A stretch of DNA of 19,066 bases. Origin: Nitrososphaerales archaeon TH1177 (lineage in GTDB: Archaea > Thermoproteota > Nitrososphaeria > Nitrososphaerales > Nitrososphaeraceae). The stretch lies in contig JAATVJ010000052.1 in NCBI GenBank assembly GCA_014523515.1, positions 1 to 19,066 of the forward strand. Direction: 5' to 3'. Shown here in pieces: positions 1 to 6,482 of this stretch. Positions within the stretch are counted from its first letter, which is position 1; every line of letters begins with the position of its first letter. The translations under genes and the position numbers were made by a program. The notes under the pieces were generated by a model. The model saw only the letters and a list, made by a program, of their open reading frames with translations. It did no database searches and had not been told where the DNA came from.

Positions 1-28
1 CCTGTGTTTGATACTCACAAGTAAACAT
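1..28 (-). CDS. 5' end of an unidentified gene, cut by the window edge
   Basis: An ATG at 28-26 on the minus strand opens nine codons (MFTCEYQTQ) that run off the left edge. A box-A-like TTTAATA element (plus-strand 54-61, read in reverse) sits about 29 bp upstream, the normal distance for a leaderless archaeal start, and a purine-rich AAAGGG lies just before the ATG. The product cannot be identified from nine residues. The reading frame could also be chance. Confidence 0.25.
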
Positions 29-117
29 ACCCTTTCTAAGCTAAAACAAAAATTATTAAATTCTATTTACCGATTGTTAAACTGAATTAGGCAACAACCC
101 CGGTAAGCCAATATAGA

Positions 118-214
118 GTTTGAATTTGACTAAAATAGGTTTGAAAGTCTTTGTACAAGAGAAAAAGAAGATCTAAAGCTAAAAGTTTGAATTTGACTAA
201 AATAGGTTTGAAAC
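118..214 (+). CRISPR. Minimal CRISPR: two repeats around one 37-nt spacer
   Basis: Two copies of a 30-nt unit lie at 118-147 and 185-214. They are identical over the first 29 bases and end in GAAAG and GAAAC respectively. The interval 148-184 is 37 nt of unrelated sequence. Both copies share the core GACTAAAATAG and the 3' end GTTTGAAA. This matches, from memory, the 30-nt Pyrococcus furiosus repeat, which starts GTT, has the same GACTAAAATAG core and ends TTGAAAG. Repeat length, spacer length and the GAAAG 3' handle all fit a Cas6-processed type I/III array read on the plus strand, which would place a leader to the left. No further repeat is found one period upstream or downstream, and no cas gene is in the window. 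It is therefore an orphan or decayed array. Confidence 0.7.
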
Positions 215-377
215 TCATCTGAAAGTTGAGTTAAAATATTATTAAAGCATCAGATAAAAAAAGGGAGCTTATCTATATACTTCACTATTTTATATTCTAA
301 AATCTAACTGACTACTTATAGAATCAAAAAATAAAGATTATTTCTTAGTTTATGTTAAAGTCATTTATGAATTCTAT

Positions 378-411
378 AAAAAAAAGAGGATTCGAACCGA
401 GGCTTCAAATC
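378..411 (-). terminator. Hairpin plus oligo-T terminator on the minus strand
   Basis: Read on the minus strand, GATTTGAA (411-404) pairs with TTCGAATC (396-389) over 8 bp, including one G-T wobble, around a 7-nt loop. CTC and then eight T residues (385-378) follow. This is the textbook shape of an intrinsic terminator and lies about 100 nt past the stop of the minus-strand aldehyde reductase gene, its probable client. The hairpin happens to contain a B-box-like GGTTCGAATCC, but no tRNA cloverleaf can be built here. Archaea more often terminate at bare T tracts, so the hairpin's role is inferred. Confidence 0.5.
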
Positions 412-508
412 CCATCTTCTCCATTGAATCCTTTATCCATACTCTTGAAGTAAATACTTAATCTACGGAAAAAGTATTACCAGCAAAATTGTAACAATAA
501 ACCTAACC

Positions 509-1522
509 TTACATCTTTAAATCATTTTTTAAAACAATGCGATAACGTGCTTTGCCTGCTTTGAGATGCTCTATTGCTTCATTAACTTGCGATAGTTGAA
601 ATTCTTCTATAACTGGTGCAATAGAATGACGATTGCAAAAATCAAGCATCTTTGCAATTGTTGCAGGACTCCCTATGGGAGAGCCACTAATAGATTTTTC
701 ACCAGAAATTAATGAAAATACATCTACCTTCACTGATGGTGCTGCTCCTACAATATGTAGCTTACCTCCTGGTCGAAGTGTATTAACATAGGCATTCCAA
801 TCGAGGTCAACATTTGAAGTAACTAGTACCATATCAAACTTATTTGCTGATGATTCTAAAACATTAGGATCGTTAGAATTCAAGAAATTATGAGCACCAA
901 ATTGCCGGATTTCTCTCTCTTTATTTGGATTGGTTGAAAAGGCTGTAACTTCGCAACCCCATGCATTAAGAAATTTAAGAGCAATATGTCCCAAACCTCC
1001 GATCCCAACTACCGCTACATGATCTGTAGGTTTTATATTATTCTGAATGATGGGATTGAAAACTGTAATTCCTCCACAAAATAAAGGACCAGCTGTTTTA
1101 ATATCGATATTTTCAGGTAATGGAAAAGCCCAGATAGCTTGGCATCGTACTTTGTTAGCATAACCTCCATACCTACCAACAATTACGTCCTCACCCTTTG
1201 CACAACGATTATGATGTCCACTCATACATTGGTCACAAATTAAGCAAGAACGAGCTCGCCAACCTATGCCTACATATTGTCCAATTTTAAAATGTTCGAC
1301 CGTATTTCCAATTGCTGATATCTTGCCAATAATTTCGTGACCAGGAACAAATGGATATTGTGTTAATCCCCAATCATTGTTAAGCATACTTAAATCACTG
1401 TGACATATTCCACAATATTCAATATCAATCTCTACTTCATCAGATTTCAAAGAATCTGCATTGTAATAGAAGGGTTCTAGTTTAGCGCCTGCTTGATGCG
1501 CCGCATAAGCCTGAATTTTCAT
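509..1522 (-). CDS. ahr: Zinc-dependent NADP(H) aldehyde reductase/alcohol dehydrogenase, Ahr (YjgB) type
   Basis: This is a 337-residue cytosolic medium-chain dehydrogenase of the cinnamyl-alcohol dehydrogenase branch, expected to reduce aldehydes to alcohols. All zinc ligands are visible. The catalytic site has Cys37 in CGICHSD, His62-Glu63 in GHE and Cys149; the structural zinc uses Cys93, Cys96, Cys99 and Cys107. The Rossmann nucleotide loop is GIGGLG at 173-178. Length is normal. Phrases such as YCGICHSDLSM, PLFCGGITVF and the ending GKARYRIVLK are, from memory, nearly the same as in E. coli Ahr (YjgB), so the specific family is well supported while the physiological aldehyde is not. The gene stands alone, with its own box A just upstream and a hairpin terminator downstream. 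Such a close match to a bacterial enzyme in an archaeal setting suggests lateral acquisition. Confidence 0.92.
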   Translation of the reverse strand: MKIQAYAAHQAGAKLEPFYYNADSLKSDEVEIDIEYCGICHSDLSMLNNDWGLTQYPFVPGHEIIGKISAIGNTVEHFKIGQYVGIGWRARSCLICDQCMSGHHNRCAKGEDVIVGRYGGYANKVRCQAIWAFPLPENIDIKTAGPLFCGGITVFNPIIQNNIKPTDHVAVVGIGGLGHIALKFLNAWGCEVTAFSTNPNKEREIRQFGAHNFLNSNDPNVLESSANKFDMVLVTSNVDLDWNAYVNTLRPGGKLHIVGAAPSVKVDVFSLISGEKSISGSPIGSPATIAKMLDFCNRHSIAPVIEEFQLSQVNEAIEHLKAGKARYRIVLKNDLKM

Positions 1523-1545
1523 AGTAATATCTTACTTTTACATGC

Positions 1546-1553
1546 TTAAATAT
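1546..1553 (-). promoter_or_regulatory. Box A (TATA) for the aldehyde reductase gene
   Basis: On the minus strand the sequence AAATATTTAAG is centred about 28 bp before the ATG at 1522. That spacing fits a TATA box driving a nearly leaderless archaeal mRNA. It is predicted from position and composition only. Confidence 0.45.
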
Positions 1554-1857
1554 TTTGAAGAATAAAAAAATGAACAAGTTATAGTTTTACTCATATTCTT
1601 CATATTTCTCTTTCTATTGATATAAATTTCAATTTAAATAATATAATATGCCTGGTATATATGATAGTATACTCACACATATGCATAGATAATTAACATT
1701 GGTTTATTATCTTGGAAAAAAAGGCTTTTATCTTCCATAATAAGATTAGTTATTTTTTGTATAATATTGTTTTTAGTAGAAATTATTTTAATACAAACGA
1801 TTGCAATGTAAACATCATAGATATTATCCAATTCTATTATGTATATATATAGTAAAA
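1554..1857. other. Intergenic stretch without a recognised gene
   Basis: This is about 300 bp of very AT-rich sequence between two outward-facing genes. It must hold the promoter of the small zinc protein. TATAATAT near 1760-1768 is the best box A for a start around 1790. A second TATA-like run at 1841-1850 is too close to the TTG at 1858 to serve it. A short palindrome AGTATACT lies near 1666-1673. No open frame here reads like protein, apart from a possible N-terminal extension (TTG at 1801) of the zinc protein. Confidence 0.4.
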
Positions 1858-2046
1858 TTGACTTGCAAAGGCTATTGCAGTAGATTTGGTAATAAAAAGG
1901 GAGGGAAATACTCTTTATATGCTCAAAATTTTAAACGATGCACTGAATGTGCTATTTATATAAAATATGATGGAAATAGATGTCCATGTTGTAAGTATCC
2001 TCTAAGAAACAAAAGAAGATCTACAAGCAAACTCTCATTAGATTAA
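1858..2046 (+). CDS. Small cysteine-rich zinc-ribbon protein (thaumarchaeal type)
   Basis: This is a 62-residue basic protein with three cysteine clusters: C3-x3-C7, C28-x2-C31 and C42-P-C44-C45. They should bind one or two zinc ions. The pattern CKGYC ... KRCTEC ... IKYDGNRCPCC followed by a Lys/Arg-rich tail resembles, from memory, a short conserved protein found across ammonia-oxidising archaea. Its function is unknown to me; a nucleic-acid-binding role would be a guess from its basic charge. I chose the TTG at 1858 because homologous sequence begins at TCKG. A TTG at 1801 in the same frame would add 19 residues (ending IYIVKL) that look unconserved. A non-ATG start in this AT-rich context makes the exact start uncertain. 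Confidence 0.6.
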   Translation: MTCKGYCSRFGNKKGGKYSLYAQNFKRCTECAIYIKYDGNRCPCCKYPLRNKRRSTSKLSLD

Positions 2047-2176
2047 TTATCCAATTTTAAAAACCTATATCAATAAATATAATAATTAAAAATAAGATCT
2101 TAATATTGAATTGTATTTGATTTTAACAATATTAGAGTTTTTTATTAGTGGTATCTTTCATGGGAATTAATTAATT

Positions 2177-3085
2177 ATGACTATATCATCTTCTACTGTA
2201 ATTAATTATTTGAGATTAGTACGTATAGCTAATGTTTTTACTACTGTTTCAAATATCATATTAGGTTATTTTTTCTTTACCACTATAAATAATCTTGATT
2301 ATTTTATCATAGTCAAATTAATTTCGATATCTGCAATGTTATATACTGGTGGAATGGTATTAAACGATTATTTTGATATAAAAATAGATAAAAAAGAAAG
2401 ACCTTGGCGTCCTTTACCGTCTAATAAAATAACTAAAAAAAATGCTCTGGTAATAATATTATTTTCATTTTCATATTCTTTAATATTTTCATTTATTATG
2501 GAATCAAATACTTTTATAATCACTTTGATTATGATAACTTTAATTTTTCTATATAACAAATTTTTAAAAAATACAATTTATGGCCCTATAAATATGGGAG
2601 TTATAAGAAGCTTAAATATAGTTTTAGGGGCAAGTCAATCGATATTTCTGTTGGAGAACTCATTATTAATATTTGATATACGATTTTTAATTCCAGTTTT
2701 TTCTGAATTTTTTTATGTCTATGCCATTACTATTTTAAGTAAGAATGAAACTAGTGAATTTTCCTTCAATCTTTACAATATTTTTCCATTTGTTATTATA
2801 TATCTAATTATATTTTTTATATTCTTCTTCATAATTTTTAATATTTTTAATTACTTCTCCTTAATTTCTTTGTTGATATTTTTCTCTATCATATCTTATT
2901 CTCAAATAACTTTATTAAAAAAAATCATAACTATTCAAAAATCTATATCTAATTTGATAATGATGATAGTTATTCTAGATTCAGTTTTTATAACGGATAT
3001 TGTAGGAATTTATTATGGCCTTACTTTATCGTTCTTATTAATAATTCCTATTCTTTTTTTATCTAGAAAGATATATATGACTTGA
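2177..3085 (+). CDS. UbiA-family integral membrane prenyltransferase, EboC-like
   Basis: This 302-residue, highly hydrophobic protein has about seven to nine membrane segments, the usual size for UbiA aromatic prenyltransferases, which move an isoprenoid chain onto an acceptor in the membrane. The first Asp-rich motif is intact: N63-D64-Y-F-D67-x3-D71, followed by RPWRPLPS at 75-82. RSLNIVLGAS (144-153) matches the conserved inner region. The second Asp-rich motif expected near residues 180-195 is replaced by YVYAITILSKNETSE. From memory this resembles the EboC subgroup (bacterial version VTWFARTEA-like). The gene is followed by an alkaline-phosphatase-superfamily hydrolase and a TIM-barrel gene, the same trio of families found in ebo clusters. 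The substrate is unknown; a UbiA enzyme for archaeal lipid or quinone synthesis is the alternative. A GGGA about 11 bp before the ATG may serve as ribosome binding site. Confidence 0.8.
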   Translation: MTISSSTVINYLRLVRIANVFTTVSNIILGYFFFTTINNLDYFIIVKLISISAMLYTGGMVLNDYFDIKIDKKERPWRPLPSNKITKKNALVIILFSFSYSLIFSFIMESNTFIITLIMITLIFLYNKFLKNTIYGPINMGVIRSLNIVLGASQSIFLLENSLLIFDIRFLIPVFSEFFYVYAITILSKNETSEFSFNLYNIFPFVIIYLIIFFIFFFIIFNIFNYFSLISLLIFFSIISYSQITLLKKIITIQKSISNLIMMIVILDSVFITDIVGIYYGLTLSFLLIIPILFLSRKIYMT

Positions 3086-3143
3086 TTCACTTTTAATCTA
3101 AATTTAGAGACACTAAAAATCTTACTTCTATTAATTTAACATA

Positions 3144-3153
3144 TTATTTAAAT
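3144..3153 (+). promoter_or_regulatory. Box A (TATA) before the EboF-like gene
   Basis: TTATTTAAAT is centred about 32 bp upstream of the ATG at 3181, in the 95-bp gap after the UbiA gene. It would give a leader of only a few bases. This suggests the hydrolase and TIM-barrel genes can be transcribed independently of the prenyltransferase gene. Predicted from position and sequence only. Confidence 0.4.
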
Positions 3154-3180
3154 TACTCACTGTTTTTAATTATAGTTGTT

Positions 3181-4533
3181 ATGATTCAGCATGTTATTGT
3201 TATTGATGTTGTAGGTTTAGAAGAAAAACATCTTAATTCTGGATTACTACCAACTATTTCTGCATTAGCTGAAAATGGTGAATCCTCTAAAATGAAACCT
3301 GTTTTTCCAGCAGTTACATGTCCTGTCCAAACAAGCTTCTTATCTGGAGAATATCCAAATAGACATGGTATAATATCCAATGGATTTATGGATCGTAGAA
3401 ATTACAATGTATTATTTTGGGAACAATATAACAGTTTAGTCCAAGTTCCAAGAGTTTGGGATTTCATAAAAAATAATAAGAATAAGAATAAGAAGAATAT
3501 TGATTTCAAAACAGCTGTTCTTTTTTGGCAAAATATTTTATATGCAAATTCAGATATAATTATAACTCCAAAACCTATTCATTTGGAGAATGAAATGAAA
3601 ATGTGGTGTTATTCTAAGCCAGTATATTATTATGAGACAATAAAAGAACAAATTGGAGAATTTGACCTCTCTTCCTACTGGGGACCATTTGCATCCAAAT
3701 TATCTAGTGAATGGATTACTAAAGCATCTCAATATACAATAGAAAATAATAAACCCAATTTTGTGTTTACATATATTCCTCATATTGATTACTCTGCTCA
3801 ACGTTTTGGAAAAGATAGTAATGAATTTTCTAAAGATTTGATTTTTGCAGACAGTCTTGTTGAAAAAATCATAGATTCAACAAAAAAGAGCAAAATTTAT
3901 GAGAATACTCAATTTATAATATTTTCAGAATATTCTTTTAATGACGTTAATGGTGCAATTCCAATAAATATTATCCTGAGAAATAATGGTCTCTTGAATG
4001 TAAGAAAAATTGGAGATAAAGAATATGTAGATTTTGAGTTTAGTCAAGCATTTGCAGTAGTTGATCATCAAATAGCAAATATCTATATCAAATCATCATC
4101 TAGTAATATAGAAAAAATTGTAAATATTCTCAAAAATATTGCAGATATAGATATTATAATAACCGAAAAGGAAAAGCAATTTTTTAATATTGATCATGAA
4201 CGGGCTGGTGATATTATAGTTGTTGCTAATCGTGACAAGTGGTTTAGCTATTACTGGTGGTATGATGAGAATATGGCTCCTTCTTTTACTAAAACAGTAG
4301 ATATTCACAGAAAACCTGGATATGATCCTCTGGAATTATTTATTGATTCTAAAAAAAAATCCATTCCTTATGATACAAGCTTGATAAAAGGATCCCATGG
4401 ACGACCAGTTAATATGTCAACACAAGAAGGTTATTCACTTTATGTATCTAATATTCGAACTAACTTGCAAAAAGACAAATCAAATTCAATAGATGTTGTG
4501 CAAATAGGAAAATATCTTATCAATTTGCTTTAG
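3181..4533 (+). CDS. Alkaline-phosphatase-superfamily phosphodiesterase/pyrophosphatase, EboF-like
   Basis: This 450-residue soluble protein belongs to the nucleotide pyrophosphatase/phosphodiesterase branch of the alkaline phosphatase superfamily. Asp9 (VIDVVGL) and the nucleophile Thr46 in FPAVTCPVQTSF, followed by SGEYPNRHGI (55-64), are the classic N-terminal metal and nucleophile motifs. Further ligand candidates are His201/Asp203 (PHIDY), Asp295-His296 (VVDHQ) and His406 (GSHGRP). Where ordinary family members have Asp-His (SDHG), this one reads SEYSF at 249-253. I recall the same SEY and AFAVxDHQ signatures in bacterial ebo-linked hydrolases, so this looks like a subfamily trait. The next gene starts 12 bp downstream and is probably co-transcribed. 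The likely substrate is a phosphodiester or pyrophosphate of an unknown small molecule. Confidence 0.82.
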   Translation: MIQHVIVIDVVGLEEKHLNSGLLPTISALAENGESSKMKPVFPAVTCPVQTSFLSGEYPNRHGIISNGFMDRRNYNVLFWEQYNSLVQVPRVWDFIKNNKNKNKKNIDFKTAVLFWQNILYANSDIIITPKPIHLENEMKMWCYSKPVYYYETIKEQIGEFDLSSYWGPFASKLSSEWITKASQYTIENNKPNFVFTYIPHIDYSAQRFGKDSNEFSKDLIFADSLVEKIIDSTKKSKIYENTQFIIFSEYSFNDVNGAIPINIILRNNGLLNVRKIGDKEYVDFEFSQAFAVVDHQIANIYIKSSSSNIEKIVNILKNIADIDIIITEKEKQFFNIDHERAGDIIVVANRDKWFSYYWWYDENMAPSFTKTVDIHRKPGYDPLELFIDSKKKSIPYDTSLIKGSHGRPVNMSTQEGYSLYVSNIRTNLQKDKSNSIDVVQIGKYLINLL

Positions 4534-4545
4534 ATATGTTGTAGA

Positions 4546-5388
4546 GTGATCTATTTGGTAAATTTTTCGATAACTCTTAATTCATTCTTAAGGTTAGGAT
4601 CATTAGAACATATAATTAAAATTCTAACAGAATTTGGTTTACGTTATATAGAAATTCCAGGTGATCCTTCAAATTTTTCTTCAAAAACCAATTTAGAAAT
4701 TTTTAATACCTATAATCTATCTGTTTTAGGAGTATCTGGTCTATGGACAGTATCAAAAGGAATGTCTCCAATTCTTCTTACAAAAGATCAACAAATTCTT
4801 TCATATTCAAAAAATTATATTAAAGAATGTATTAGAATGTGCAATTATTATGGAGGATCTATTCTTAATGTTTGTCTCTTATCAGATTATGATTTAAAAA
4901 TAGATCGTAATCATGAATTAATTTCCTATAAAGATAAAAAGAAATTACTCAAAAGATTATTACCTATCTTATCAGAACTTACATATTGTTCAAAGGATTT
5001 TGGAGTATATCTTTTATTAGAACCATTAAATAGATATTCTACTCCTTTTTGTTCTAATGCTGCAGATGCATTGTTTGTTTCTTCAAATATAAACGATGAT
5101 CATTTTGCTATTCTTTTGGATACTTATCATATGAATATAGAAGAAAAAGATTTTTCCTACAGTATAAAAAGGACAAAAAATTTTTTAAAACATATTCATT
5201 TTTCGGATAACAATAGGAAAATGCCTGGATTAGGCCACATTAATTTTAATTCTATATTTAAAGCACTAAAGAAAGTACAATATACTAATTATATTGGATT
5301 GGAGCCTATATTAGATAAAAATTATATAACGGAAATTAGACAAGGTTTAAATTTTTTAAATAAAATTTCTAATAAATATAAAATATAA
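4546..5388 (+). CDS. Xylose-isomerase-like TIM-barrel sugar isomerase/epimerase
   Basis: This is a 280-residue protein of the sugar phosphate isomerase/epimerase superfamily, starting with GTG 12 bp after the preceding stop. The metal-site residues of the ketose 3-epimerase group are in place: Glu159 in LLLEPLNRY, Asp192 and His195 in LLDTYHMNIEE, His218 in HIHFSDNNR with Arg224, and Glu253 in GLEP. PGLGHINF (227-234) is another family hallmark. It is therefore expected to be a metal-dependent isomerase or epimerase of a sugar-like substrate in the cytosol. Its place behind the UbiA and phosphodiesterase genes parallels EboE, the TIM-barrel member of ebo clusters, although its motifs are closer to tagatose/psicose epimerases than to what I remember of EboE. 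It ends 8 bp from a convergent regulator gene. Confidence 0.82.
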   Translation: MIYLVNFSITLNSFLRLGSLEHIIKILTEFGLRYIEIPGDPSNFSSKTNLEIFNTYNLSVLGVSGLWTVSKGMSPILLTKDQQILSYSKNYIKECIRMCNYYGGSILNVCLLSDYDLKIDRNHELISYKDKKKLLKRLLPILSELTYCSKDFGVYLLLEPLNRYSTPFCSNAADALFVSSNINDDHFAILLDTYHMNIEEKDFSYSIKRTKNFLKHIHFSDNNRKMPGLGHINFNSIFKALKKVQYTNYIGLEPILDKNYITEIRQGLNFLNKISNKYKI

Positions 5389-5396
5389 GTTTATTA

Positions 5397-6332
5397 CTAT
5401 GATTTTAAAAATGTTAAATCCGATTTTTTGATTTGTTTAATTAATTCTTCTAGCCATATAATTAATGAATTAAGATTAGATGTAATAAAATCAAAATTTA
5501 AATCCTTTGCCAAATCTAATATTTCTGGATTTACAAATAATACTATTTTTATATTCTCTGTCATTTTTCTTTTAATATAATCAGCTGCTGTAAATAAAAA
5601 TCTTAAAGAACCCTCTTCAGAACAACATAAAAAAATAACTTTTGTACCTTTTTTATGTTGCCAAATCTTTGTTATATGCCTTTGAAGATCAATATCAAAA
5701 AAAGGATCAATATGTTGCTCTATATTTCCTATATATATTGTATCACAATTTGACACTTCTGAGGCCACTGATAATATCTTTGAATTTAATATTTGATCTT
5801 GATTACCTGCAATGAAAATATTATGAATATTTTTATTATATTCAGTATTTTTATGATGTATTTCAATTAAAATTACTAGATCAAATAATAAATTATATAA
5901 ATAAATTAGTTCTGTTTTACCTATTCTTCCTCTGTCATAAAGTCCTTTAATGGTGTTAGATGATGGTATAATTATTTCTTTTAAAATTTTTAAAACTTCA
6001 GTATTTGAATAAATAATATTGAGTAAAATTTTACTTAATTCTCTTTTATTATATGCCACTAGCGAAGTTATAAATCTCTGTTGTAGATAGAGGTAGTTTA
6101 AAGGAAATTCTATGTCTTCGACACCTGATTCTATTGTCCATATATTGATCGAACCTATTTTTTTCCTCTTTATCAAGCCAATTGCTGCTAGAATATTTAG
6201 ATACTTTGTTATTGTCATTCTATTAACATGAATGGCTTCAGCCAATTCTATACTAGACATGCCTTCTTCATGATTTCTTAATATTTCAACGACTTTATTT
6301 TTTATTTCATCAATTGTATATCTCCTATACAA
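5397..6332 (-). CDS. Winged-helix transcriptional regulator with an unrecognised C-terminal domain
   Basis: This 311-residue protein has residues 1-70 forming a winged helix-turn-helix. The recognition region is AEAIHVNRMTITKYLNILA, followed by the wing GLIKRKKIGSINIWTI. The middle (about 75-165) is predicted helical. Residues about 168-300 alternate strand and helix (IFIAGNQDQ, DTIYIGNIE, TKVIFLCCSEEGS, IKIVLFVNPE), like a Rossmann or response-sensor fold, but I cannot assign a ligand. The TTG start at 6332 is chosen because the first helix of the wHTH lies before the next Met (residue 25). The gene is divergent from argG across 150 bp and convergent with the ebo-like genes, so it could control either; the sequence does not decide. 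A TATATAAT run at 6341-6348 is too close to be its TATA box. Confidence 0.7.
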   Translation of the reverse strand: MYRRYTIDEIKNKVVEILRNHEEGMSSIELAEAIHVNRMTITKYLNILAAIGLIKRKKIGSINIWTIESGVEDIEFPLNYLYLQQRFITSLVAYNKRELSKILLNIIYSNTEVLKILKEIIIPSSNTIKGLYDRGRIGKTELIYLYNLLFDLVILIEIHHKNTEYNKNIHNIFIAGNQDQILNSKILSVASEVSNCDTIYIGNIEQHIDPFFDIDLQRHITKIWQHKKGTKVIFLCCSEEGSLRFLFTAADYIKRKMTENIKIVLFVNPEILDLAKDLNFDFITSNLNSLIIWLEELIKQIKKSDLTFLKS

Positions 6333-6446
6333 ATTTTAACTATATAATTAATGAAAGAACACATTTATCATTTTTTATTAAATCTTTTTTATTTATTTTA
6401 TAATTGTGAATGTGTTGATATGAATTAAACTACAGAGAATACAAAA

Positions 6447-6455
6447 ATATAAATA
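6447..6455 (+). promoter_or_regulatory. Box A (TATA) for argG and the arginine cassette
   Basis: ATATAAATA lies about 32 bp before the argG ATG, predicting initiation around 6477 and a leader of only a few bases. It is the clearest TATA element between the divergent regulator gene and argG. Confidence 0.55.
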
Positions 6456-6482
6456 TAATATCTATATTGGCATCGGCTAGCG

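Noticed and set aside
378..470. tRNA-like stretch on the minus strand containing a perfect B-box-like GGTTCGAATCC
   Set aside because: Only two base pairs of a T-stem form, no acceptor or anticodon arm can be built, and the motif is fully explained as one arm of a hairpin followed by eight T residues.
2101..2176. Possible riboswitch or structured leader before the UbiA gene
   Set aside because: The sequence is almost pure A/T with no stable paired elements or conserved aptamer cores that I could find.
3186..3380. 64-codon minus-strand frame with cysteines inside the EboF-like gene
   Set aside because: It is antisense of the conserved nucleophile region, and its cysteines do not form zinc-binding pairs.
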